Source of the DNA: Paraconiothyrium sp. Pb-2020
Lineage: Eukaryota > Ascomycota > Dothideomycetes > Pleosporales > Didymosphaeriaceae
Assembly (NCBI GenBank): GCA_022419385.1
Contig: JAJUBI010000001.1
Coordinates: 6,510,001 to 6,574,000 of the forward strand
Reading direction: 5' to 3'
DNA length: 64,000 bases
Made by a program: the position numbers and the translations under genes. The notes beneath the pieces were generated by a model that was given only the letters and a program-made list of their open reading frames with translations, was not told the origin of the DNA and made no database searches. Of the stretch, positions 10,838-22,309 are shown piece by piece (position 1 is the first letter of the stretch; each line of letters starts with the position of its first letter).

Positions 10838-11918
10838 GGTTACTGTCAACGTACCTGCGACAGGAGTGTCTACCGCGTGACAAGGTGCGTGAGAGGCAGG
10901 AAGTATAGACGATATGCGCGAGAGATTGCAGCTCAAGGATCGCAGATGACATCAACACGAGGCGCACATCACCCCTCATCCTAACGCCTTTTAAGCGGGT
11001 GATGGTGGCGCTCGCCCGCCGCCAGTACTGTCACAGTAGGTAACTAGGAGGTAGATAACGTCGCACAGGGTCTCCCAAAAAGCACTCTTGGTTAATGGTT
11101 CCCCACCTCTGCATACCGCCTGTGATTCGTCGCTTTGCATCTCGAGTATCTTGCAGCGATAAGCCTAGGTATCCTTGCTCCGCATCTCGACGCGGTTATC
11201 ATGAGACCGCACGCGCAGTGCCGTGATAGCAATGCCGCGGACATGAACGGGGAGTGTAGCGTTTGGCGTAATGTGACGGCTAATCAGTGAATGGGGTTGC
11301 AGAGCGGAGGCGACGATCCTATGGAGGCGGCTATGCTGGAAGAGGAAGGCGATATCGGACCTACACCATTGAGCAGCGGTCCGGATGCATTAATAGATGC
11401 CGAGATGCATAAAGAATGTGCCAAGTGACTTGAACAATTCAGTATCATTTGCTAGATGAGGAGGTACACAAATGCTGTCACGGCAGTCAAGCGTTAGGAC
11501 AGGTCGCCGCTCCGATGGTGTTGACTCGTGCCCGCTGATGTTCGATTACGCGCGCGGGTTAGCGCACACATTAAATTTAAGCTTAAGTACAGCGAATGCT
11601 TCATGAACATTGGATGCACTGCTTGTGAAGTATGCCATTGATATGATATATGTGCAGAGAACTCATATCGAATGCGACATCCATTCGGATGCGCGCGTAG
11701 AGGACCTAGGTGACGCAAAAGCTGCCCTTTATGGGCATCTTGAAATTCTGAAGCCCTATGGGCTGTCCCAGACCAGAAATGCATGTTGAGAAACGCCGCC
11801 GAGATGCTCGTGAGAATGCCATCAAAAGTCCGCGCCGAACTTTTCGTACATACAGGAAACACAATCATAATTGGTAATATGTATCAAAGAAAAGGAAAGT
11901 GCAACAGGGTGTGGAACT
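10838..11918. other. Intergenic spacer, nothing recognised
   Basis: About 1.1 kb between the transporter start and the 3' end of the WOPR regulator. Short unsupported frames only. Confidence 0.5.
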
Positions 11919-13283
11919 CTAAGTCCGCACGAACATATTCCTGTTGAGCTTGTCAAGCGCACGTGAGTCTGTCGCGGTGCTCATGCTTGCCAGCCTGTCC
12001 GGGGGGAGTTCCCTGATTGCGGGCTGAGATCCGCTGGGGCTTCGGCTGCCCGAACGGCTGTTGCTCTGGTTCTCTCCACTTTGCTCATGGTTGTTGAGAA
12101 TTGATCCAATCTTGGGAATTGTCCGTGCCGGGGAAGGCTCGTTCGCGGCACCATTCGACTCCGGTGGCATCAACGACCCCTGAGACTGGGATTCAGAGGG
12201 CTGGGGCGTTGGAGGCTTGTGGGCTGAAGTGGGAGTGGTGCTGTTGATGGCCGGGAGTTGTGGTCCTTGCTCTGGGATGGGTGCAGCAGGAGGAGCGGGT
12301 GGAATATGGCCATTAGGCTGCGAATGCCGCTGAACCAGCTCGGGTCTCTGAAGAGCATGTGGAGGAGGGGGCTGCTGGATATACTGCGGAGGATGACCTG
12401 GGTGAGGCGCCATTGCAACATGACCTGGTGGCGGATGAGGAATACCAGGATGGCCAATCTGAGGCGGCGGTCGGTCAAACACATGGCCTGGTTGCGGAGG
12501 GTATCCGGGAGGAGCATATATGACGGGGGCATACTGGAAGTACGGATAATGGGGCTGACCGTAGTAAGCGTGTTGATACGGCGGCGTACCGCTGGGGGGC
12601 GTGGGTGGGTGGTACACAGGAACGTATACGGGCTGCTGCGGAGGGCCTGGTCGCGAGTAGGGCGATGTTGGCATCTGGTGCGGCGACTGGGTATATGGTG
12701 AGCCAGGCAAGGGGCCGCGCGTCACGGCTGCAACAGGCTGGGTCTCGTTTACTGTGGATTCGGGATACATGTTTTTGGGGGGTCGAATGTGCCGCAAAGA
12801 GCTGTCGGTTGACGGCTGCGTAAGAGGCATCGAATTTGATCGCGAATAGTAGCTGATGAGATGCAAGTGCTGTCCGCTCGAGGTGGTGATGCTGAACGAC
12901 TGCTTCATCAGACCGTCAGGCTTGTACCGGTAGCCGTCCGGGCCCTCGCCTTCAGAGTCGCCAGTTGCTGATCCGTCTGGCGACTTTCCACTTGCGCGCT
13001 TCGGTGCCGGCTGATTCAAATTACTGCCTCCTCTTTTGCCCTCCATCTCCCGGTAGGTCAAGAAGCTGCCCGACACCCGACTTGCGCTCCAGGACTTGCC
13101 ATCGGTCCACCGCCGCATGCCCGCTTCTCTCTCGTCCCAGACAAAGACCGAGCCCGACTTGATCTGCTGGCGTTCCTTCTCGGATAGGCGCCGCTGCACG
13201 CGGGGGAGCAGGCCTATGCGACAGGCCTCGAAGAGCAGAATCGCATCGTTGGGCGTGCGAACGTGGCCGTGGTATGTTTCCAT
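11919..13283 (-). CDS. pac2: Gti1/Pac2 family WOPR transcriptional regulator
   Basis: A single-exon gene. I chose the ATG at 13283 because METYHGHVRTPNDAILLFEA is where the conserved domain begins. An in-frame start at 13340 would add 19 residues, giving 473 instead of 454. WOPR box a covers about residues 1-90 (LLFEACRIGLLPRVQRRLS, SGSVFVWDEREAGMRRWTDG, SWSASRVSGSFLTYREMEGK). Box b is near residues 135-165 (YRYKPDGLMKQSFSI, HLHLISYYS). The rest is a Pro/Gln/His-rich activation-type tail. WOPR proteins (Wor1, Ryp1, Sge1, Pac2) bind DNA and act as master switches for morphology, conidiation or virulence. This one matches the Pac2-like branch, which carries the METYHGHV-type start. Confidence 0.93.
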   Translation of the reverse strand: METYHGHVRTPNDAILLFEACRIGLLPRVQRRLSEKERQQIKSGSVFVWDEREAGMRRWTDGKSWSASRVSGSFLTYREMEGKRGGSNLNQPAPKRASGKSPDGSATGDSEGEGPDGYRYKPDGLMKQSFSITTSSGQHLHLISYYSRSNSMPLTQPSTDSSLRHIRPPKNMYPESTVNETQPVAAVTRGPLPGSPYTQSPHQMPTSPYSRPGPPQQPVYVPVYHPPTPPSGTPPYQHAYYGQPHYPYFQYAPVIYAPPGYPPQPGHVFDRPPPQIGHPGIPHPPPGHVAMAPHPGHPPQYIQQPPPPHALQRPELVQRHSQPNGHIPPAPPAAPIPEQGPQLPAINSTTPTSAHKPPTPQPSESQSQGSLMPPESNGAANEPSPARTIPKIGSILNNHEQSGENQSNSRSGSRSPSGSQPAIRELPPDRLASMSTATDSRALDKLNRNMFVRT

Positions 13284-16200
13284 TGTGAATGATCCTAGGC
13301 GAGACGTGTCCGAGTGATTATAGGTGAGCTCTGAGAGCACTGAATGGGGATCGCAGCGGGACTATGATATCATGTCCACCTGTGCCGCTGATAGGTTAGC
13401 AAAGGCTGCAAGAGAGTGTTTGTGTGAAGAATCGGAAGCTGCGACGGCCAGTCTCTATTGGGAGAGGATGCGTTGAAGCGGCCCACTTGATGTATGAGCC
13501 GGGGACCGAAAGTGGAAACTCACCTATAGGTAGGGGTCCTGGGAGGATGTAGACAGTCGAAAAGACGACAGCAGGGCGTGTATACAAGTCCGGCGGAGAG
13601 CTGTAAGTGGGCTCCAGGCGATGTTGGCGTGAAATTTGACGGCGTGTGAAACAACAGCAGGGTAAGCGGTGGAGAGAGATGCCTGTGTGTGTGGGGACTG
13701 GGAGGACGGACGGCCAGGCAAAACGAGTAAGAAGGCGGACTATTGCGTGCGACGCCGTGTACAAGTAGTCTTGCCAGGTCCAGGAATGCTTTTGGCTCTC
13801 GGCACACGCCCTGGACTTTGATCGCCCGCCCAGGCCGCTGGTGTGGCGCCGATAGCGAGATAAGGCCCGCCAAGCAGTCAAGCTTTATTTTAAACGCCGC
13901 TGCGATCCATGGGCCCTAAACACCATCCCGCTTGCAGCCCACGCCGCGTATGTAGCCAGCAGCCGTCTTAAGGGAGTACGCAGCGCGTCCCAGGGGGCGG
14001 CGTAGCTGCTGGATTTCGCTTTGTCTGCCTCCCGTCCGCCTCCCGGTACCCATCAGCGTACCAACCCGAGCGCCCAGCTGCGTGCCCAGCCTGCACGACG
14101 GCATGGCCTGTCCGCTCGAACGACGCCAACCATGCTAATCCGGATCTTTAACGACGACAAGCCTTCGCCCCTTGGCTGCAGTAGTCCGCTCCCGGCCTGA
14201 CAGTGCTGCCCAGCCCTGGCAGTCCCGCGGATGACATCGCAGCCTGCCAACCATGTCCTCAGATCTCCATTTTTGCAACACCCCAGCATTGGCGCACACA
14301 AGCCCAGCTCCACTCATTATTCACTCACGGCGAAACGCTCCCGGCGAGCTGTCGCTGCCTCACTGTCCGCATGGCACCTCGCGGCAAAGCTTGGCTCCAA
14401 GCAACTTCCAAGCCAGCTCCACGCCGCGCTGTCTCGTCGACCTTCCTCTGCGTGCCCACCAAGGACTGTGCCTCGTCCCGGCGCGCTTAGAAGACTGACA
14501 AAGACAAGAGTGCGCTCAGCACCCTGCCCAAGTGAGCCTATCCGCAGATGAGCGTGCTGACGCCCGGCTACCTGCTCCTGCGTTACCAACGCCGGCTCGC
14601 ACGAGAGGCGTACAGAGCCAGTCATTGCTGGCTGCATACGTGGACCTTGAGCGACCTCGCAGCACTCTTACTCTTGTTAGAGAAAGGCGTCCGCCCGACT
14701 CCACAACCCAACGTAATCACCCTCGCATTCCCACGCCTGCTAGCGCCTCGGCGCTGGGCTTGGTGCATTTTGCAGTTTAAGCTTACCTTTGCGCCCGCTA
14801 CGGCCTGCCTGGTCTCAAATCGCCCACAATCCCGGGTCCGATGCCCTTCCCACTTGCAGAAGCAACCTGTCATACTCGCAACTGAGCCCTCACGAACAGT
14901 GACACAACATATCTACGCCCGTACTAACCGACGCAGCCAGCCGCCAATATTCCCCTTTCCCTGATTGTTCCGCTTGGTGCCGGTCCTCGCAGGCCCGGCG
15001 TTGTTGCTGTATCCACTACGAGGCGGGCCCAGCCTGAGGTTGTCTTGGACGCAGGCTGCGTGATCAGGAGACTTCTCTCAAGCTTGGAAAACTGGCGTCT
15101 CAGCTTGCCCCAGCGAGACAAAGGCCCGAGTCCAGGTTTATTGGCCCAGCCCACACAAGCACAGCCAAGCAGCAAACGCCCACTTTGTTTCGACAATTGG
15201 CCAAGCCTTGCGGATCGGAGTGCGGAGCACCCCCGTGGCCGCGTCAGCGAACCAGCAGCTAATCTGCCGTACGAGGAGCTCTTCTCGCGCGTTGCTCGTT
15301 GAAACTGACCTTGGCATCTTCCACTCGGCCTTTGTCCGTATCATTTCAGTGAGCGGACTGTGTCACACGAACGTTTTCCAAAGAAATGCAGGCAGTCTCC
15401 AACATGGATGCGTGCAGATGTCATACGATGCGAATACGGCTTGGCTGGCTGATCAGCGCTTCGCTTACTGGGCTCCAAATAAGGTTAAAGACAGTTAAGC
15501 ATAAATCGCTGACCCGCTGTCCCGCTTTCGTCCACACGGCGTCTCCGCAGCAAGCCACGGGCCCGGAAGAGCAACTCTTCTAGAGCCGACTAATTTTTAC
15601 GAGCCAATACGTGTTGCGTTAGCAGAGCAGAGCAACAGCCTAGTAATCCTGCCGTGCTGGTCGCTGTAGATGTCACCATTCGCTCCAAAAATGTTGTATG
15701 GAATACGATAGCCGGATACGATGTTAGCAAGCCACGGCGCGACCCTACTTCGCACCTCAAGCTTATCGCGCGAGCACAGCAAGAGGCTAAACGCTCTAGA
15801 ATGCGCCTCCGCTATCGTGGCTTCCACGCACCGTGCTCTACGGGAGAACGGCAGGACCGCATGTGAAAGGTAATGCAAGCCAAGCGACTGGTCTGTCCGG
15901 TAGGGTCTGATCTTACTCTCCAGCGATCAATTCTTGATGCGCGCCCATCTGCGAATTTTTAATTAACTCGTTTATTTTCCGGCATCACTTCCATATCGAA
16001 TAAATGAAACCTACATGTGATGTCTCAGAAACCTGGATCGACACCGCGGACGGACCTGCGGCCCAGCTTAATCGAGTTCTCGCTACCGTATCTGAGTGCT
16101 AGCAAAAGCTTCGTCTTGCAGGTTATCAGTCTGCGAGCGCTGCACGGGCGCCAATTGGAGGTACAAATTGGCCTCACATCAGCGTGCGCACCTCTCAACG

Positions 16201-18577
16201 ACGGCTGCCTGCATTTGTACGAATCCTGTACGAATCTTTGATAAAGCTACAGGGTAATCTTGGCAAGGTGGCTCGTACATTGATTTTGATTCGCGTCGTT
16301 GCTGCATTCAGCAACATTCTGGCCCCTTTGGACCCCGGATGGACCTGCGCCGGAGAAGGCAACCAGCTTTAGCGCAGAACCTTAAACATTCATACACGTC
16401 GTAAGGAGCAAAAATCGCAAGTCACTGCCAACGCCCCGCACAGTCAGACACGCACCGGAAATAGCATCGGGTAACCCCACGCGCCGTTCGCTGCGTCGTT
16501 TACGACGTATCCGGCAAGCGATCTGAGTCTTCTTCTGCGCGACAGGAATCTCACTTCCGTCGACTATGGAACCGTATTCTCTCAGTGGATGACGCTTCTT
16601 CTACTCCAATTTAGTTCTTTGTTGAGCTGTGCTGCACAAGCTCTTGGAAGCGTGGCGACTAGGCCCCCAATACGGCAGGTATCACTTGGTATATTATTCC
16701 AAGCACTTTGCCGTACCGCAAAGCATATTTAGCAACGGTGCGGCATATGCTGCCATTGCACCAACGTATTGGTACGCCGTTCGCGCTTGCGGCACGCAGC
16801 TTTCGGACTCGCTACTGTGCCTTGGGATAAGCAGGCGCGTCGGCGCACATCTTGCACGGATTGTCGTTCGCAGATCCGTACGAGAGAAGGGCGATAGGCT
16901 CAAGTCAAGGTATGCAGGTTCGCTGTATACTGCTGCTCCTACTTGGAGGAACGATGGCCCGGGCGAGGCGAAGCAACAAGGCGAACACCGGACTTCCCTA
17001 TCGCTCCGCAATAATTCTGGCTTTCAGTACTCTGCTCTTTCTACATGCAGAAAGATCCTGCGCTGTGAGGTCCAGGTCGATCATTTGTTGTGCCCGTTGT
17101 CTGCAGTCTGCAACACCAAATCCAGAACACTCGACCTTCCTGTTCGGTTGGCGATGCATCGCCAAGCCTATTTCAATTGTTTTCTCCGAGGCCATCGAGA
17201 CGATCTACAATCAGCCACCATGTGAAATTCGCTAGCGCTCGGGAAGCAAGACCGCCTAACAATAAGCTTAAAACACAACATCGTCGGCTTCGCGTTCTAA
17301 CGTTACGTCCCGACAATTTGCCTGTGCAGCTTTCCGGGGTTAACATAATATGCTGTGGCTGTCAGAGTCAAGACCATGCAAGATAACGGGTCTTACTAAT
17401 CTACGACACGGAAAGCCGCCCCAAAACAGTGCCACAGCGGCATCCGGGGGAAGCTTCTACCGAAAGGGTGCAGTGTACGGTTCAGCGCTTACTTTGTTTC
17501 ACACCCTCGCAACCAGGTTGTCTTTTTTGGACATGGAAGTTGCTCCCATTAAATGTCGAAGGCAGCTAGGATGGAATGGGGCGATATCCTGCATCGTCTG
17601 AGCTTATACAGCGGATAACCAGCATCTGCCCTGCGGCTCAAGCTGCAAAGCGGCACAGGCACATTCAAACAGCATTGTTTACGCCTAGCTCGTATACGTC
17701 GCAAAAGTCCACCGTCCTGCAGGACTTGGTCCTGCGTCCTTCAGCACGTCTGCGTTAATTTGCGGTACTTGTTCGGCGAAGCGTGCGTGGCACAGTAAAC
17801 TAACACTCGTCCTCCCTATCCCAGTGGATGCAGAGGTTGACTGCGCGCACAGCTATCAAGCAGCTACATCGTGTTCCATCCTAGGCATCAACACTCAACA
17901 TAATTCCAACAGGTCACACTGAAGCTATTCCCACGAACGTCCACGGTTTGTCTAATAGCACGTGATCGAAGTGCCCAATGAAGACATTCAACCTCTGTCT
18001 CGTGTCGGAAGCCGTGATTCTAGCTCATCGATTTGCCATGTACTTTTCTCGCACGATTGAGATGATTCTATAGCTCCAGAGAACAACCCGATGTATCCGC
18101 TCCGGAACAGGTGGGGTCGCCACCTGGACAGATGCGACCGAGGTCGCATGCAAGCCTGTGTACGAGCATTCCACTGCATCATCTTCTTGTAGATTGACTT
18201 TTTAAAGCCAGTCACTTCACTTCGCTGCATGCATCGTGGGCGGTGGTACTGCCTTATCATTCGTCCGACTGGGATCACACGCGAAGCTGCAACTGGAAAG
18301 CAAGCCACGGATCATGCCTGACCTTTACGCTTGTGCATCGGACAAGGTATAGAGCATACCTATTTCTATAATTTTTGGAATTTCTCAGTTTGTTCTTCTT
18401 GGAAATCATCTCAAAAACGTCACCATATGCGAACTCGACCTACCTTCCCACAGCCTTATCAGCCACGCAGAAACCTCCAGAGAGGAGGATATCGTATACC
18501 ATCTTAACACCAATTCTTCTTGATACTCCGTGACTCGACAAGCTATACAACTGGAAAGTTCCTCTAATCGTCTGGGA
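13284..18577. other. Long gene-free region upstream of the WOPR regulator
   Basis: About 5.3 kb with no frame I can support on either strand. The longest open frames (for example 16629-17225 plus) have no domain, no splice continuity and no low-complexity signature typical of genes. Base composition is near 50% GC, so it does not look like a RIP-degraded transposon. It may be an extended regulatory region of the WOPR gene, contain non-coding transcripts, or be old decayed sequence. Confidence 0.5.
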
Positions 18578-20273
18578 ATGCCCCAAGATGAGTCCACAAG
18601 CAGTCTCCTAGGTGCGAACGATATCAAAAGCCATAACCGCCCGACAAGAGATCCGACGACGAAGCCATTCTTTCTGCATCCCACCATGTGGTTGTGGGAG
18701 GTGCTTTCACTTTTATGTGCCCTTGTTATTCTTGTAGTGGTTGTTGTCATCTTGGCTATGTATGATGGGATATCTGGTCCAGTCATTGGTGGTATCACGC
18801 TTAACACGACCATTGCGCTCGCTGCGACTTTGTTCAGAATTTGTTTGATGATACCCGTGAAGGACTGTATTTGCCAGTTGACTTGGGTGTGGCTTGAATC
18901 TGGTTATAAACCGCTGCAAGATGTCGTGTCAACCTGGCGAGCAGAGGACCGCTCGAGAGCCTGCGGCTACTTTTTGAATTCAGATACAGGTAAGTTACCG
19001 TCGATCTCACACGTAGCGGTCGCTCCAGTCGCTGCTTTATTCAACTATATTGTCACGCGAATGAAATTGACTAAAGTCTGTGACTCTAGTTTCAGGGTCT
19101 CGATTGCTGCTATCATTATCATCATTGGAGTCGTCATAGCTCCAATTTTTCAACAAAGTGTCATTTTCTACAGTGCCAGTATTCCACAGGCTTCGGGAGT
19201 TGCAGACAATCTAACGGCCTTTGCATCAGCAGCTTTCATCTACACAGGAATGACAGGCTCCGTTGTCAATTATAGTGGTACTCAGAACCCCCTCTATTCC
19301 ATTTCCAATTGGTGGATATATTAATCTTGTTAGGTGACGATGTACCCTTCAACCTTGTCGCTGCGATGTACAGCGGCATGTATTCTTCCGGCATGGTCAA
19401 CCTTCCCGACCTATCATACTCGTGCCCCACGGCAAACTGCACCTGGGATCCATTCCCGACTCTTGGCATGTCTGTACAGTGTTTCGAAAACTCGACGAAG
19501 GATTTTCTCAACTGTTCAGAGATGGATCCTACAACCTGGCCAGAAAAGCCGTTTCGGCCATGCAATATGACCGATCCATATGAAGACTCCCATTCACCCT
19601 CTAAACATTTAGTATACACTAGTTATACTTCTAACAATGGGGCGCCGCTTACGTATCTTCCCATTCCTGACAATACCTCCAAGTTCGACTACGGCTTTCC
19701 CGAGGACCCGCAAGACACATGGACATCGCTTGATGCCGGCTTCACATTGTTTCGATGGAACTTCCAATGCAGAAGCAGCAATATCCCTTTACAGGTCTCC
19801 AAATATATCGAGAACCATGCAGACAATTGCACGTTACGTCACAGTTGCACTGCGCGCAAACGATACCATTTTAGAGCGACAAAAACATGCTAACAACACT
19901 ACGGGAGTCTCTAGCGATTACGTTGCTCCGTCGCATCGTTTAGCTGGCACTGTCTTCGTGCAGACTGTGCTTTTGCATGTCCGATGGGGATGGCTAGCTT
20001 TCACATAGCATTAATATTAAGTGCGACGGGGCTGCTCTTCGAACCGTCAGAACAAGTCGGTCTGAAGGTATTGGGGTTTGGAAAGACAATGCATTGGCAA
20101 TTCTATGGAACACCCAGTGGAAGCCCGAGTCTGAAATAATCGGCGCGGTGAAAAGCATGGACCTGAAAATGATACCGCAGGGGTTGGAAGCAAAGATCGT
20201 TCAAGGAGAGGGGGTTTCAGGTGCCAGACGATCCGTGGTCATACGGAATAGGCGTGTGGTAGAGGGGGAGTGA
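18578..20273 (+). pseudogene. DUF3176 family membrane protein gene, broken by frameshifts
   Basis: The ATG at 18578 opens a frame with the DUF3176 N-terminus: HPTMWLWEVLSLLCALVILV, then GGITLNTTIALAATLFR and the CQLTWVWLESGYKPLQD block. An intron at about 18990-19076 restores continuity to RVSIAAIIIIIGVVIAPIFQ. A second intron, 19278-19333, leads to VPFNLVAAMYSGMYSSG and the SCPTANCTWDPFPTLGMS cysteine motif. The conserved C-terminus is spread over three frames: VLLHVRWGWLAF ends at about 20002, IALILSATGLLF follows from 20005 in another frame, and RTSRSEGIGVWKDNALAILW follows from about 20046 in a third, ending at 20273. An earlier frame change near 19840 is also likely. Family members span the membrane; function is unknown. 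Sequencing error is an alternative explanation. Confidence 0.75.
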
Positions 20274-20719
20274 GTTGGCTCGCGCCTTTCAAGGGAAAAA
20301 AGAATGCGGATGAATGTTCATGACACGAGCGGTGGATTAGTCTATACAAAGGGCGGAGGTCTGCGAATGAAGCTACGCGTATATTTGAGTAATGAAAGAG
20401 GGGGCGCCTGTGTAGAAATGGATTCGTCGATAGATTCGATTCTCCAGATCTCGACAGAAATGAATAATTGCAAGCGCGTGTATCGGCAGCTTTTCATTGG
20501 TACTAGAAGCCGCGCTAGGCGTCACGTACGTCAATCGATACAACTTTGATTACTGCCGTTCTCGGAAGGTTGCGCTCGGACGGAGCTAGAGCACGCCCGG
20601 CCGCATCCCTGGAACTTTTTCTTCACGTCGTCGTTGTCTCCCGAAAGCTTGCCTCCTATCCTTTCTGCGTTCACGCACCGCACTGTGTCCGTTGGTGCTC
20701 TTGTGCGGCGCGCTTGCCA
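20274..20719. other. Intergenic spacer, nothing recognised
   Basis: The gap between the broken DUF3176 gene and the Mtf2-like gene. Likely promoter of the latter. Confidence 0.5.
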
Positions 20720-22309
20720 ATGTCTGTATGCCTGTGCAGCTTCCGGGCATTGTCGCGCTCCCGCACATCCTCCTCTAAGTCGCTCGCGCCGTTCCTGTAC
20801 CAGACAGCAACCATCCAGCAAAGCAGTCCCATCTCGCGCCGCAACGCTTCCGACTCATCGCGTCCGAGCCGATCTCAGCATGACGTACCTTTCGAAGGCG
20901 AGGAGCTTCCGGCCGCAATTAGCGATGCCAAGGTGAACCGCAGGACGACAATCACGGGCTCGGAGCGTGCCGCGTTCGAGAAGCTTTACAAGAAGTTCAA
21001 CAATGCGGAGCAGAAAGAATTCGACGAACACGAATTGGACCAGATCGCCGACGAGTACTACGAGGATGACGACGATAACAGCAAAGACAAGTCTCCAGAA
21101 TCGATAGACTCCATCTTCGACGCCGTGCTCTCGGGCAAGACTCCTAGGACGGATGCACCATACTCACCGGTCCGAGCACGCAGCAAGAAGCCGCGCACCG
21201 ATATGGAGACTCTTGCTAGGCAAATCCTTGCGCCTGAAGCGGAAGACGAAAAGAGGAAAAGGAAGGAGGCGGCCGCGAAGAAGCAAGCGCGCGTAAGGGA
21301 TCTGCGTAACTCGGAAAAGGATAGGGTGAAGGCATTGCTCGAGGCCGCGCCGACCGATCAAGCGCTTTGGGCTGTCTTGGAAAAGGAAGTCTTCGCCGTG
21401 ATCCGGGGAATGGACCTCGAGAGCGGCTTCCTCGCTCGTGCGAATCCTAGAAATCCTAAGTTTAGAAACGTCCCAAAGATGGCCGCTGGCTTGAAGTCCA
21501 GCGAGATCTCCGCCTCAGACCCGACAATCGTCTATCCCAACTATGGCTACCACCTCCTCACTGCGGCCAACACCTTGCGCTCCAACTTCCCCGCGTCTCC
21601 CCTTATGTTCAACATCTTACCCACTGTCAAGAGCCTAGGCCGCTCCTCCTACGCCCTTGGCGCAAACACTGCCCTCTACAAGGTCCTCATCCGCACCGCT
21701 TTCCGCCAAAACCATTCTTACGCCCAGGTCTGCTCGCTTCTGCAAGACATGGACAACGGCGGCGTCGAGTACGACTACGGGGTGGCGAACCTCGTGGATG
21801 AGATGCTCGACGCACATCATGCTGCGGATAAGGGCCAGTACGGCCGGGGCATGCAGGCCGTGATGCGGTTAGAGCTATATGGGGAAGGAGCGGAGAAATT
21901 GCGCGCGTGGCGGGCTGCTATCAGGAAGCGACTGGGCGACTTTGCTGAGGAGAAGAAGGAGAGGGGACATTTGATCAGGAAGACCGCAAGGACAGGAAAG
22001 GATTTCTCGGTGCTGGGACCGAGAGATGATGTCTTGGTGAAGACGGAGAAGGTTAGAGTGGGTGGGAAGAGCCTTGCAGCGAGCGCGTATGACGACATCC
22101 CGCTTGTGGAAGGGGATGCTCCCTTCGTCGAGGAGTGCTCGAGGCCGGATGCGGTGGAGGAGATGAGTCCGGAGGTGGAAAGCTTCATGCGGGATACGAT
22201 TGACGCGCCTGTCGATGCGCCCGTCGAAGCACCCATCGAAGCGACCGTGCCGTCTGTGGAAGAGCAAAGCTCTGCCGATGAGAAAGAATCGCAGAAGGGA
22301 AGTGTATGA
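20720..22309 (+). CDS. Mtf2-like mitochondrial RNA/translation factor
   Basis: A single-exon frame read from the ATG at 20720 (529 aa). The frame is open upstream but has no ATG there. The N-terminus is rich in Ser, Arg and Ala (MSVCLCSFRALSRSRTSSSK), as expected of a mitochondrial presequence. An acidic segment and a basic coiled-coil-like stretch (KRKRKEAAAKKQARVRDLR) follow. The C-terminal Mtf2-like domain lies at about residues 210-420: ALWAVLEKEVFAVIRGMDL, YPNYGYHLLTAANTLRSNFP and PTVKSLGRSSYALGANTALY are characteristic. Yeast Mtf2/Nam1 acts in mitochondrial transcript processing and translation. A similar role in the matrix is inferred here. The tail has an APVDAPVEAPIEA repeat. Confidence 0.85.
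   Translation: MSVCLCSFRALSRSRTSSSKSLAPFLYQTATIQQSSPISRRNASDSSRPSRSQHDVPFEGEELPAAISDAKVNRRTTITGSERAAFEKLYKKFNNAEQKEFDEHELDQIADEYYEDDDDNSKDKSPESIDSIFDAVLSGKTPRTDAPYSPVRARSKKPRTDMETLARQILAPEAEDEKRKRKEAAAKKQARVRDLRNSEKDRVKALLEAAPTDQALWAVLEKEVFAVIRGMDLESGFLARANPRNPKFRNVPKMAAGLKSSEISASDPTIVYPNYGYHLLTAANTLRSNFPASPLMFNILPTVKSLGRSSYALGANTALYKVLIRTAFRQNHSYAQVCSLLQDMDNGGVEYDYGVANLVDEMLDAHHAADKGQYGRGMQAVMRLELYGEGAEKLRAWRAAIRKRLGDFAEEKKERGHLIRKTARTGKDFSVLGPRDDVLVKTEKVRVGGKSLAASAYDDIPLVEGDAPFVEECSRPDAVEEMSPEVESFMRDTIDAPVDAPVEAPIEATVPSVEEQSSADEKESQKGSV

Noticed and set aside
11494..11868. 124-codon minus-strand frame
   Set aside because: It has an ATG but no conserved feature or signal, and lies in a normal intergenic spacer.
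13396..13881. 161-codon minus-strand frame upstream of the WOPR gene
   Set aside because: Composition looks random, three overlapping frames exist in the same place, and no family was recognised; treated as upstream regulatory/UTR sequence.
16629..17225. 198-codon plus-strand open frame in the gene-free region
   Set aside because: No domain, no compositional bias, no supporting splice sites and an overlapping frame on the other strand; chance openness is sufficient.
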